Assembly: GCA_036397975.1 (NCBI GenBank)
Contig: DASWHW010000133.1
Location: 1 to 56,695, forward strand
Reading direction: 5' to 3'
Length of the DNA stretch: 56,695 nt
Origin: SZUA-287 sp036397975
Lineage (GTDB): Bacteria > Bacteroidota > Ignavibacteria > UBA10030 > UBA6906
The notes beneath the pieces are model-generated. The model had not been told where the DNA came from. It made no database searches and worked only from the letters and a program-made list of their open reading frames with translations. A program made the translations under genes and the position numbers. Shown in pieces: positions 27,001 through 35,776 of this stretch. Within the stretch, counting starts at the first letter, position 1, and every line of letters starts with the position of its first letter.

Positions 27001-27254
27001 AAGCTCACCTTTTGGTCCGGCTCGTGATTATAGAGAGATGTAACAGGCTTGTAGATCTCCTCGGCGATTTTTGCAATCGCTTTCCCTGTTCGTTCAGCTC
27101 CCTCATGATAGTGAACCAAAAAATGCTCGGTTTCTATCGTTGACCAGGATAACTCCGGATGAAAGAAATCCTGCTGCGCCAGGATTGGCGTACCTGACAG
27201 AACAAGAAGGAAAAGAGAGACCATGGGCCTACGGCCTCGGAGAGGAATCTTCAT
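24015..27254 (-). CDS. Metallopeptidase / TolB-like propeller / outer-membrane barrel fusion protein
   Basis: 1079 residues from ATG 27254, or 1088 from ATG 27281; AAAGGA lies just before 27254 but close. Signal peptide: MVSLFLLVLSGTPILAQ. First third (about residues 30-300): a peptidase-MA-like gluzincin domain with an intact VTHEFTHIVQ zinc motif and the third ligand in WFAEGVAQY. Middle (about 340-650): about six PD40/TolB-type blades (FSPDGKKVAFVST, WSPDGTRLYYGR, VSPDGKSIAFV, WSSDSKRIAFDYS, FTLDGRSLIFSS, INADGKIVYAAY). Last third: amphipathic strands with GLIGMKGYPFYSLGGNEAL and LTYRFPL, like the end of Omp85/BamA barrels. The model is a surface-facing protease anchored by its own barrel. 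The substrate is unknown. Confidence 0.8.
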   Translation of the reverse strand: MKIPLRGRRPMVSLFLLVLSGTPILAQQDFFHPELSWSTIETEHFLVHYHEGAERTGKAIAKIAEEIYKPVTSLYNHEPDQKVSFIVYDVDDISNGAAYFYDNKIEIYAPSTDFVLRGTHNWLRNVVTHEFTHIVQIQTAMKFGRTVPAFYLQMLGYESERRPDVLYGYPNIIASYPISGFVVPVWFAEGVAQYNRKELRYDFWDSHRDMILRSYVLDGNMLTWKEMGVFGKTSLGNESSYNAGFAFVSYIGRTYGDEKLNEISRNLSLLDAVSIDGAIERSIGKSGSDVYDDWKKDLERTYAERVAPIRSHVVEGTLMDFAQDGEDGDDVLTSTPAAGIAGVANSIRPHQISPCCRLAAETGFANLFPRFSPDGKKVAFVSTGSSDYLGGSSLVVANLASKELTGIQRQVTTDVSWSPDGTRLYYGRSTRHNPRWSYQSDLYEYDLRQKRETRLTFGMRASSPAVSPDGKSIAFVVTTDGMSNLATCNVDGTDIRLLTHFKDGEQAYDPEWSSDSKRIAFDYSVKDGRDIAWVERDGSDLRFIITGPDDSRSATFTLDGRSLIFSSDRTGIFNLYSYNLQTEMIDQKSNVLGGAFTPAINADGKIVYAAYTSKGYKLYELDDPEVIPEGVHQYLPVATLESTGSTEVLASKDGENYVPQFDWHMLRSYDDAQLPAFQPKPYKSKFTSLTVVPFLRLDNYNATNTVIENFKPGVYLLANDVLDRTGIFAGIALNKNLERDLFAQFIYRGKLPGFYQLGLSPSAAAEIYNVTRKTESFITLPLDTLNVGITYNLLEFDFVLSQDLLPPWPNVEFRYIHSRYTSEVGSFTLPNPDRLVTASSDLYLIGNSFTLTLDQSFVQRSRDQEINPVGRKVRLLFTRELNKFNGDGDYEVSSTGLVPKYKNVNFTRAELSWKEYIPFLFEKHTLTFSVRGSMIFGPRVDSFFDSYVGGLIGMKGYPFYSLGGNEALVAGLTYRFPLFDNIDTRILHLYLDKLYASIYTDVGDAWTGKISAGKNFKTDAGFELRLEAFSWYSYPTRIFFNASYGLDQFSTFIRTRNTTVTYGKEWRLYFGMTFGFDFD

Positions 27255-27285
27255 GGTCCTTTTGATGTCGCACGTTTCCATCGTT

Positions 27286-30200
27286 TTACTTTACCACCGC
27301 TACTTTGATAATCGCGATGCCATTCTTACCGGCTCCTTGCGCTTCAATACGGGCAAAGTAGACTCCGCTTTCCACATTCCCCGTCGTCCAAACGATTTCA
27401 TTGTCTAACCCGCCGGTTCCGTGCGTGGAGAGTTCATCCACTAAATCGCCAACAAGATCATAAATCTTTATAGACACTGCCGCATCTTCGCTGACGTAAT
27501 AGCGGATGTAGGTTCGTCCATCATACACAGGATTGGGCCAGTTATAGGCCCGGTTCGAAGGGAAGAAATCGGCGCTCAATGAATTCCCGGCTGGCGGCAA
27601 CGTATCAAGGCCCGTATTCGCAGCATCGTGCTGATACTGTGGCCATGGCTTCGCAAATGAACGAGGGCCAAAAACTGTTCCGGTAATCCAGCCCGATACT
27701 GTTCCATCGTCGGACGAGGATACAACGAGGCCGATTCCCGTCGCGCTCAGAGCCAATGTTGGCACTTCGAACACTGCAATCGATTGCAAGCCGCCCCCGG
27801 CCTGCAGCGGAAATCCCGTCGGTTGTTTTCCATTTTTGTTATACGCAACTACTAGTCCGTTCCACGTTGCACCGACGATGTCGGGGTCACCGTCAGCGTC
27901 GAGGTCAGCAATGACCGGCGTTGAAGTCAACGGCGATGGGGAAACAAGGGTCATCGGAAAATTGTCGAGAGATGCGCCTGTGCTATTGTAAACGTTTATT
28001 CTCGAACCGGAGAACACAACAATATCACTTGAGCCATCCCTATTCACATCGCCAATCCCCGGGGGTGAGAGAACCTCTCCGGTCACTGTCACGGGAAAAC
28101 CAGGGATTCCATTAAGCATACCGTCAACGAGAAACAGCCTTCCATCCCTCACCACAAATGCCGACATCACGGCCCCACCATTTTGGAACACCGCGGAGGC
28201 GGCAGGCCCGATAATCTCAGACCCGACATTTCTGCTGACAATCCTTGACAGGCCTGGTCCGGATGAAAGCACCGTTACCGTACCGTCAGCGGAAGTCGCA
28301 AGAATTTGACTCCCCGGAAGAAGACTCACGCCACGAATACTTGAGGATGAAACCAAAAAGCTGTCCCGTATTGAGCCGTCACCGCGGAGGGCATAGAGAT
28401 GCCCGGCATCCGTTCCTATGACGATGAGCGAATCGGCGATTACCGGTGATGTCGTGATTGCCCTATTCGTTACCGTGCTAAATAACGGCTGGGCAAACGA
28501 GTCGGGCGGCGTCACTTCGAACGGAAACGCCATCACTCCTCCCTGCGAATTCCCGAACACATCCTGTTGACCAAGATTCACGACAACGTCGAGAACACCA
28601 TTACGATTAACGTCGGCAATCGCCGGCCTCTGAGAAAGAGGTGCTCGCCCAACTGACTGAGAGTGGGTTTGTGCGAAGAGGCCGCTTTCTGCCGAGCCCG
28701 GCACCGAAACTTCTCCAGTAGAATTCCAGGCATAGAGTTTTCCAGCGACGAATGATGATGGAGGGGAAGCCTGACTGCCGAGCATTGGGAGAGATTCTCC
28801 TGTGGTGGAAACAAGTATCCGCGCATTACCATCGGTTATAGCCGATGGGAAAGTTAATCTCTCTCCGAGTCTTTTCGGAAACCCTTTCAAAAACTCCACC
28901 TGTGCATCGCCAACATTGACGCGCGCGGTCATAACAGAACCGCGTGAGCTGAATTCAGAGATGGAAATGTGGCTATTCGCCAGATTGTTGCTCAGAGAAT
29001 TTGGGTGACTGGACGCGTTGAATGCATTGCGGAACACCGGCGATTCATTGTTTGCATACCAGAAGTCGATTGGCGTTCCGTCTTCACTCCCCGAGCCCGG
29101 TGAAAGAAAACCATATTCCTGGCCTATGTCCTGCGATCCATCTGCTTCTTCCAGATCAACACCGCGGCGATCAGGATTCGCGTTGACGGTATTCGTGGCA
29201 AAATTAGATGCAATGATTGATTCATCAATATGCCAGATAAGCACACCGCCGTCAAAGAACTCACCATTCGTTCCAACGCCACCGGGGAGACTCCAGTCGA
29301 GATCCTCCACATCAATGATATTCCCTGAGAGAGCACTGATGTCGAAGGCATTAAAGCCCGAAGTATCTTTTTGAAAAATGTATTCGATCTGGGCTCCACT
29401 TGATCGGGTAGTCACACGCTGTCCATTTCCCTGCGGATCACGATTTCGATTCTCGACAAGATAGTACTCACTTCCGCTGATCGGTATGCGGAAGATCGTG
29501 CTCGGTGTCGATAAACCCACCGCCGGAACGGTTATCACAGAATCGCGTGCGGTGATCTCCTGTGGCGTAACCCAGCCGAGATAGTACTTTTCCCACGCAG
29601 AAGGCTCCGGTGGAAAGAGACCTGAAAAGCTGAATATGGATTGCCCATCCATAAGTCCGAACCGTCCTATTGCGGTACGACCATTCGACGTATTGAACAA
29701 ATCCGGCAGTCCGAGATAGCTTCCGACGGAAGCGCACAGAAGTCCGTTTGTGCCGAGTTCAAGAAGAACATCCCCACCAATACCAGGGATAAGGCGATTC
29801 TCCGTCTCCGGAAGGATTATGGAGTTCGTGATGAACCCACCATTCACAGGAATTCCCTGATATGGCTGATCGTAGAACTTTCTGAAAGCATCAAGGCCGA
29901 TGAACAACGAGGGAATATCGAACGGAGTCGGGTCAAACCCGAGGGAGGATGAGAGATCAACATCGCGGCCAACGCCCGCGTGAAAAACAACAAAGCAATC
30001 GTAGAGAGAAAAATCAGAAACTATTCCCGAGGCGTTCACGAGTTGCCACGTGTCTCGCGCAAGGTTTGCCACTGCACTATCCAATTCGCCGCGCGGTGGG
30101 CTGTACGAAGCCATCATTGCTGGTAGCGTAAACACCGAGTCAATCACGGTTGCATTGATCGCAACTAATCCCTTGGAGGACTTCCGATAGTAATTTTCCA

Positions 30201-30489
30201 GAAAAAGCAGGTGATCCTCGAAGTAGGACTTGTTTCGCGGCGGAGGGTCGATAGTATTCGTAGGGACGATGGAGAGGTCAAACCGGCCGTCCCCGCTCGT
30301 GCGCGAGTCGTTGTCAGATTGGAATTGCACCATCACCGCGAGCACCTTCGTGGTGTCGGGCTGCATTAATGCCGGACGTGGGGATAGAAACGCGTCATCC
30401 CGTGAGAGCATCACGGGATGACTCAACTGCTGCGCGTCCACGGTTCCGGCAAAGGCAAGAAATAAGAGTAGGGTTTTTGCCGCCGTCAT
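27286..30489 (-). CDS. M6-like secreted protein with lost zinc motif, VCBS/FG-GAP propeller and T9SS type A tail
   Basis: 1067 residues. It begins with a signal peptide (LLLFLAFAGTVDAQQ). Residues about 40-450 follow the M6 (immune inhibitor A-like) pattern: VLAVMVQFQSDN, a LGLPDLFNT segment, GRFGLMDGQS and EPSAWEKYYLGWV. At the position of HEFGH the sequence is ASVGS (about residue 255), so all three catalytic residues are gone. The middle (about 600-950) has FG-GAP-like repeats such as IADVNRNGVLDVV, IGDVNRDGSSDIV and IADLDADGDPDIV. The last 80 residues (NWPNPVYDGRTYIRY to KVAVVK) form a type A T9SS sorting domain. It is a probable T9SS substrate. It lies 33 bp after porV and 4 bp before the next ORF. 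Confidence 0.82.
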   Translation of the reverse strand: MTAAKTLLLFLAFAGTVDAQQLSHPVMLSRDDAFLSPRPALMQPDTTKVLAVMVQFQSDNDSRTSGDGRFDLSIVPTNTIDPPPRNKSYFEDHLLFLENYYRKSSKGLVAINATVIDSVFTLPAMMASYSPPRGELDSAVANLARDTWQLVNASGIVSDFSLYDCFVVFHAGVGRDVDLSSSLGFDPTPFDIPSLFIGLDAFRKFYDQPYQGIPVNGGFITNSIILPETENRLIPGIGGDVLLELGTNGLLCASVGSYLGLPDLFNTSNGRTAIGRFGLMDGQSIFSFSGLFPPEPSAWEKYYLGWVTPQEITARDSVITVPAVGLSTPSTIFRIPISGSEYYLVENRNRDPQGNGQRVTTRSSGAQIEYIFQKDTSGFNAFDISALSGNIIDVEDLDWSLPGGVGTNGEFFDGGVLIWHIDESIIASNFATNTVNANPDRRGVDLEEADGSQDIGQEYGFLSPGSGSEDGTPIDFWYANNESPVFRNAFNASSHPNSLSNNLANSHISISEFSSRGSVMTARVNVGDAQVEFLKGFPKRLGERLTFPSAITDGNARILVSTTGESLPMLGSQASPPSSFVAGKLYAWNSTGEVSVPGSAESGLFAQTHSQSVGRAPLSQRPAIADVNRNGVLDVVVNLGQQDVFGNSQGGVMAFPFEVTPPDSFAQPLFSTVTNRAITTSPVIADSLIVIGTDAGHLYALRGDGSIRDSFLVSSSSIRGVSLLPGSQILATSADGTVTVLSSGPGLSRIVSRNVGSEIIGPAASAVFQNGGAVMSAFVVRDGRLFLVDGMLNGIPGFPVTVTGEVLSPPGIGDVNRDGSSDIVVFSGSRINVYNSTGASLDNFPMTLVSPSPLTSTPVIADLDADGDPDIVGATWNGLVVAYNKNGKQPTGFPLQAGGGLQSIAVFEVPTLALSATGIGLVVSSSDDGTVSGWITGTVFGPRSFAKPWPQYQHDAANTGLDTLPPAGNSLSADFFPSNRAYNWPNPVYDGRTYIRYYVSEDAAVSIKIYDLVGDLVDELSTHGTGGLDNEIVWTTGNVESGVYFARIEAQGAGKNGIAIIKVAVVK

Positions 30490-30522
30490 GTTACAAACAG
30501 AGTCTTTGAATAATCGAGATTC

Positions 30523-31632
30523 TTATATGTTCACGCCGCCCCAGGAAATAAGGAGAGAAAATCTGATGGTGTCAGATAGAGGATGGTTCTCCGACGCAGA
30601 AATATAACTGAAATCAAATCCGTAAATATCATACCTGATGCCAGCCCCGAACGTGAGAAATTTTCTGTTCCCGAACGAAGGATCTTCATAGAAGTACCCA
30701 ATGCGTAGCGCGATCAGTTTATCATACCAGTATTCGAGACCGGTACTGATGTTAACCTTGCGAAGACCGCTTCCATCTCCCCACGCAGTGAAGATCGCCT
30801 TATAGGCCGGATCCGGTGGCTTTGGTTCAACCGAATCACCCGGCGCGACTGCATAGCGCCTGATTAAGAGTCGACTGAAGTCGAGCGAGAAGGTGAGCTT
30901 GTTAAACTCATCCTCAAAAACCCTGTAGCCAAAGCCGAGGCGAAGATTGGTTGGAATGGGATCTGCCTGGTCCGCATCAACATACGTGATCTTCGGTCCA
31001 AGGTTGGACAGATTCACGCCGACCGAGAGATCATTGTTGAAGAGGGCAGGCTTGTACATCGCCGCAATGTCAAAACTTATTGTGGACGCGATACCATCTC
31101 CACCTTCCACCGCTGTTCCAAGGGGAGAAAGATGGCTGTGAATGAACCGGAGGTTGAGACCTACAGCGAGTTCTTCAAAAGCTTTCGTCGCATATCCTGC
31201 CGTCACGGCGAATTCAAAAGCTCTGAATCGTCCTTCCTCCGTCCCGCTCGAATTCGTTCTTATGAACTCTCCGAGATTCAGGTACGTGACACTTGCGCCG
31301 ACGACGCCACCGAGATCGTCAATTCTTCTTCGATAGTTCAGATAGTCATAAAACAAGTCCGCCTGTTGGAATTGCGGGAGCCAATTTGCATGGGTGATAC
31401 TGACCTCCTGGCCATCCAGGTATGCAAGTGCAGCCGGGTTCCAGAAAATTGCAGAGGCATCATCCACGGAGCCTGTACCGGACTCGCCGATACCGGCAGC
31501 GCGCGAATTCGGTGCGATCAACAAGAACGGTACAGCCGACTCACCTTGGGCGACCGTCTTCTCCGAAAGACCTGCAACACTCGCTGCCAGCAACAGGATC
31601 AGCAGCCCCTTGTTGATATAACGATGTTCCAT
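30523..31632 (-). CDS. porV: PorV, T9SS outer-membrane shuttle protein
   Basis: 369 residues. After the signal peptide (ending EKTVAQG) comes the PorV hallmark PFLLIAPNSRAAGIGESGTGSVDD followed by FWNPAALAYL. The rest is a FadL-like 14-strand barrel ending in ISWGGVNI. PorV binds the C-terminal signal of cargo at SprA and delivers it to the attachment complex with PorU. TAGGAG lies 5 nt before the ATG. It follows porU by 77 bp on the same strand. The related PorQ is the main alternative, but the start motif and porU neighbour favour PorV. Confidence 0.92.
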   Translation of the reverse strand: MEHRYINKGLLILLLAASVAGLSEKTVAQGESAVPFLLIAPNSRAAGIGESGTGSVDDASAIFWNPAALAYLDGQEVSITHANWLPQFQQADLFYDYLNYRRRIDDLGGVVGASVTYLNLGEFIRTNSSGTEEGRFRAFEFAVTAGYATKAFEELAVGLNLRFIHSHLSPLGTAVEGGDGIASTISFDIAAMYKPALFNNDLSVGVNLSNLGPKITYVDADQADPIPTNLRLGFGYRVFEDEFNKLTFSLDFSRLLIRRYAVAPGDSVEPKPPDPAYKAIFTAWGDGSGLRKVNISTGLEYWYDKLIALRIGYFYEDPSFGNRKFLTFGAGIRYDIYGFDFSYISASENHPLSDTIRFSLLISWGGVNI

Positions 31633-31709
31633 AAAAACTCCTACAACAAATGAAAGATGGTTCTATTAGAAATATCGGACAAAAAAAGATAAAATGCTCA
31701 TCAGTAAAC

Positions 31710-34700
31710 CTACTTCAACACAGTCAATTTCCCTATTGCCTCACTGCTAAATCTGCCATCGCTTGTACGGACAATTACCTTATACAAATACACACCATTG
31801 CCAAGAACATCCCCATCGCGATCACGCCCATCCCACGGCACGCGCACAAACGGCTCGCCCGGTGAGATCGCGGTCAACGTTTGAATCAACCGTCCTGCAA
31901 TTGTATAAACCTTCACCGTTACATCAAGTGGGGTCAACTGGTTTTGCCTGAAGGTAAACGAAGTAGAACTCGAAAATGGATTGGGATAATTGAACACATC
32001 GGCAATGGTCAGCTTGTCCGTTGACGTTACCTTGAAGAAGGTCTGGGCAGTGGCAGAGTTGTTATACGTGTCCCAGGCGCGAATGCGAACTTCATTTGTT
32101 CCCTGGGGGAGACTCTGAAGATCATACTGCACCGACCCACTGCGATAATCATCAAGTGTACTGACGTAGTAATCGGTCAGGTCAAGACTTTGCGGACTGT
32201 TGTTGAGCCATGCTTCAATGCGATGCCCGATTCCTGCAATCGAAGTATTGATTCCGCTCGAATCATTCAGATCGACAATCAGTTGTGGTTTTTCCTTCAC
32301 CAGATCGCCGGGACGGAAACTGCGACTGTCGACATACATTTGAATTGAGGGCCCGTTCACATCCACGGCGGCCGAATCGCTTGTTCCACCGATGACCACG
32401 TTTTTCGAAAAGGCAATGCCATCCGTACCGTTGCCGGAAAAGTAGCCGAGAAGGCGGCCATTTGCGTTCGTGTAGGAGATATCCTTGGGAACAATGAAGG
32501 TGGCGGTGAAGTGGCCGTTCGAGACCGAGTTCTCTCCGCGGAAAATTGTGGATCCCGTTGCCAGGTACGACCAATTAATACCGGGCGAAAAATTGAAAAT
32601 GGTTACTGTCCTGCTGGCATCGTTCACCACCAATGTGTTCCTGCCATTATAGGACGAATCCACATTGTTATTCTGGTCGCGGATGGATCCTTGCAATGTT
32701 ACTTTTGCGAGGGCCTGCAATTGCACCGCCGATCCCTGCACATCAAGAACCTGACTATTCACGCTATCGATTGAGCCATAACGTACAGGAACCTGCAGCC
32801 GCATTGCCGGATCACCCATGAAGACAAACTTTTGATCGTTGGGATCGCTGTTGGCGGAGAATGATTTGAACAGGAACTGTGCCGTCGCGGGTCGTTCAAC
32901 CACCAGCCTTGCAAAACCATCGCGAGTGAAGAGCCGCGCAAAAACGTTCTGGTGAAAGAATGCATTGCTCCCCGAAAAAACCTTTCGGGTCGCTGAGACG
33001 GAGGCAATTCCTGCTCCATCCGGCTTGTTCAGAAGAACTTCACTTCCGGTGAGGCGTTGCGGATCGTCAAATTGCGAAAAGTTGCAGGTCGCGGCGTAAA
33101 AGACTGAAAGGCGATTCTCGTTTACGAGTTGAGGTATAGACGTTGACACATTGAATACATTCTCATGTGCCCAGACCGCAGGATTACCATGTCCGACAAA
33201 ATTTGTGATAACGGCACCACGATTAATGGCATCAATGATTGCCTGGTATGCCGCCGGCTTCCTTCTCCCCTGCGCGGTTTGAATGGTTGGATACTCCGCG
33301 ATATAGATTTTGATTTTCTCAATCTCATCAGCGGTATAGAAATTCGCCAAGGTCTCAGCCTGCTGGCTGTGAATCGTCCCGTCGTCGCCGCTTGTGGTCC
33401 ATCCGTCGTCACCGACATAGATGATGCGGGTTTTCCATGGGTCAGCCGCTGAACTGCGGTCATAGCGAATGAGTTTGGAGACAAAAACATCGGCCTCGCT
33501 TAACTGACGTGACGAAATGCGTCCACCAACGACCGAAGGACGAAAGCTGGGCCAGTTGGAATAGAACGCGAAAAAGAAATCGTCCGTTGAATAACTTACA
33601 ATATCAACAAGGGATTCCTCGCTTTCCCATGTAGGGACATAGCTGGATTTCGACCCAAGGATTCCTTTGTAATCGTACGAAGCTCCTCCAAACATGAGCA
33701 CGAACTGAGGGGGGATCTGCCACTGCTCATACGCATACTTAAGGTAATCACGTATGGCTGAAATGTCGGCAATACCTCCACCGAACTCATTGTAGATGAT
33801 GTCGACATCGGCAATGTAGGTGCGGTGACTTCCTCCCTCGGGCGAATCGCGATGTGCCTTCAAGCGTTGCGCCTGACCGAGAAACTCTTTACTGGTGACG
33901 ATAATGAAATCCGCACCGGAGTCGGGAGGTGCGCCAAACCCGCGCATGTTTTGATTAGGCACTCGCACAACTCCAGCAGGTCGTTTATATCCACCTTCCC
34001 CAACGGCACAATATTCGAAGAGCGAGCCGGCGCGTACGCTGTCTCTGAAGACCGGCGTCGTCACGTTCACCAAACGAGCATTCCAGTGGTCAGAGACATT
34101 GAAGATGAGGGGCATCCCCGAAAACATTTGAAGCGAATACTCCGCAACACCTTCAGCATCCGGTGAACGAAAACGGAGATAATTACCCGCAGCTTCGAGG
34201 CGCCGGGAATATTGAATCTCAAACCAGTCGATCCAACCGGAGGCACCCGCACTCGATGAAGAATATCGAAAAGTCAATTGGCTCGAGTTGCCTGAAACGG
34301 GAAATATACCGCGAACGCTAAATTCGTTTCGACTCGCGAACAAAGTTCCGTCATAGAGAACACGAGGCAACCCAAAAACGCCAATCTGTGTCGCTCCCTC
34401 ACTTACCGTGAATGCTGAAGCGGGATCGGAGCGTGCAGCAAGCATAAAGCGGTAGAGAATATTGTCGCCGGGGATAATCCCCGGAAGAGAATTTGCATAC
34501 GTGAACGATCCGCTTGGCAGGAACGATTGACCCATCCAGAGCTTTCCAGATCCCATAAGGTTCACCAACTCCTGTTCCACAAACACGCCATCCAGAAAAC
34601 GATCAGGCGTGATTGTTGGATTATCGGGAAGAGGGCTCTGCATCTGCATACGTTTCCCTTCGCCCGGCCCAACGGTCAGCCAATAATAGTTCACGTTTGA

Positions 34701-35708
34701 GTATCGATTAATATAGTGCGCAAGACGTTGTCCACCCGGATCATATCTCCATCCCTTTGCCGGTTTGCCGTAGAAGTAGACGAAGAAATCGCCTCCCGGA
34801 AGTGTCTGGATATGTGTTGCGACTTCCTCGAGATCAACCGGACGCGCAGCAAGAGGACTCTCCGGAATCTCTTGGCCTCCGTTGCCAAAGACCTTGACCT
34901 CAAGGGGATTCAGTGAAGAGACGTTAATACCGTACGATGCTAGATCGGCCCTGCTTAACCTGTAGATTCCTTCTTCTGTTACCGTCATCTTGTACCAGTC
35001 ACCCACTGCCAGTACGCTTGCCTGAGGGACTGCAGAAATCACTGCCGACGTCGGACGAGTTGTCCATCGCTGAGCAACATTGTAATTCAAAAGAACATTT
35101 TTGAAGAGAAGGTTATCGGTCGATTGCGTGTGTGCTCCCTCCACCGCGCCGTATGAAACCTCGACAATAATTCTTGAGTATTTTCGAAGAACCTGTGTGA
35201 ATGGATTGTACTGCGACGGGTAGACCTTCACTGACCCTAGGAACATACTCCGCGAGCGTCCAATGCTTTCGATGGTAGTAATGCTTTCAGGAAGAAACGT
35301 TGAAACAGAATACGAAGGAACGGAAGCAACGTACTTATCGACGACAGGACTTCCTTCTTCAATCTTATATGAAGGAAAGGGAGAGAGTTTCACACCGCGG
35401 ATATCTTCGTAGTCAGCAGCGACAACACGAACGACATTGCCCCGCTCACCCGGAAAACCCAGGTCGAATCGATGGAAGCGAATATCCGGTTCACCGATAG
35501 ACTCCAGAACGTTTGATGCTTCCGCTCCTTCAAAGTCGTACTGGGAAAACGATGCTATCGACTGGACCTGGCGATAGGCAGGCACATACTCAAAGACAAT
35601 AGAACGCTCGTCGGAACTTAAAATGCGCACACCCGCGGGAACGGATGCGTCCGACACGCCTCCCCAAAGGACAAGTAGTGACGCTAAAGACAAGAAGTAT
35701 GTTTTCAT
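31710..35708 (-). CDS. porU: PorU, T9SS C-terminal signal peptidase/sortase (peptidase C25 family)
   Basis: 1332 residues from ATG 35708, chosen because GAGG lies 6 nt upstream and a signal peptide follows (MKTYFLSLASLLVLWGGVSDAS). The frame runs open up to 35843, but that part covers the leader terminator. A gingipain-like C25 domain (about residues 500-880) shows catalytic His in NFVGHGNPAVW and Cys in YAATCNFSQFDDP. The protein ends in a FlgD-like Ig/T9SS-tail domain (NYPNPFSSSTSFTF to IGKLTVLK). PorU removes the C-terminal signal and links cargo to lipopolysaccharide. A structured RNA with a terminator precedes it. Confidence 0.93.
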   Translation of the reverse strand: MKTYFLSLASLLVLWGGVSDASVPAGVRILSSDERSIVFEYVPAYRQVQSIASFSQYDFEGAEASNVLESIGEPDIRFHRFDLGFPGERGNVVRVVAADYEDIRGVKLSPFPSYKIEEGSPVVDKYVASVPSYSVSTFLPESITTIESIGRSRSMFLGSVKVYPSQYNPFTQVLRKYSRIIVEVSYGAVEGAHTQSTDNLLFKNVLLNYNVAQRWTTRPTSAVISAVPQASVLAVGDWYKMTVTEEGIYRLSRADLASYGINVSSLNPLEVKVFGNGGQEIPESPLAARPVDLEEVATHIQTLPGGDFFVYFYGKPAKGWRYDPGGQRLAHYINRYSNVNYYWLTVGPGEGKRMQMQSPLPDNPTITPDRFLDGVFVEQELVNLMGSGKLWMGQSFLPSGSFTYANSLPGIIPGDNILYRFMLAARSDPASAFTVSEGATQIGVFGLPRVLYDGTLFASRNEFSVRGIFPVSGNSSQLTFRYSSSSAGASGWIDWFEIQYSRRLEAAGNYLRFRSPDAEGVAEYSLQMFSGMPLIFNVSDHWNARLVNVTTPVFRDSVRAGSLFEYCAVGEGGYKRPAGVVRVPNQNMRGFGAPPDSGADFIIVTSKEFLGQAQRLKAHRDSPEGGSHRTYIADVDIIYNEFGGGIADISAIRDYLKYAYEQWQIPPQFVLMFGGASYDYKGILGSKSSYVPTWESEESLVDIVSYSTDDFFFAFYSNWPSFRPSVVGGRISSRQLSEADVFVSKLIRYDRSSAADPWKTRIIYVGDDGWTTSGDDGTIHSQQAETLANFYTADEIEKIKIYIAEYPTIQTAQGRRKPAAYQAIIDAINRGAVITNFVGHGNPAVWAHENVFNVSTSIPQLVNENRLSVFYAATCNFSQFDDPQRLTGSEVLLNKPDGAGIASVSATRKVFSGSNAFFHQNVFARLFTRDGFARLVVERPATAQFLFKSFSANSDPNDQKFVFMGDPAMRLQVPVRYGSIDSVNSQVLDVQGSAVQLQALAKVTLQGSIRDQNNNVDSSYNGRNTLVVNDASRTVTIFNFSPGINWSYLATGSTIFRGENSVSNGHFTATFIVPKDISYTNANGRLLGYFSGNGTDGIAFSKNVVIGGTSDSAAVDVNGPSIQMYVDSRSFRPGDLVKEKPQLIVDLNDSSGINTSIAGIGHRIEAWLNNSPQSLDLTDYYVSTLDDYRSGSVQYDLQSLPQGTNEVRIRAWDTYNNSATAQTFFKVTSTDKLTIADVFNYPNPFSSSTSFTFRQNQLTPLDVTVKVYTIAGRLIQTLTAISPGEPFVRVPWDGRDRDGDVLGNGVYLYKVIVRTSDGRFSSEAIGKLTVLK

Positions 35709-35739
35709 GGTTGCCTCATCAAAATCAAACATCTTCCCC

Positions 35740-35776
35740 AAAAAAAAACCGAATGCCAGCAAAGCCAGACATTCGG
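35740..35776 (-). terminator. Intrinsic terminator just upstream of porU
   Basis: Minus strand: CCGAATG (35776-35770) pairs with CATTCGG (35755-35749) across a 14-nt loop, extendable by an A-U pair, followed by nine T (35748-35740). It ends 31 nt before the porU ATG, so it either ends a small RNA or attenuates porU. Confidence 0.8.
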
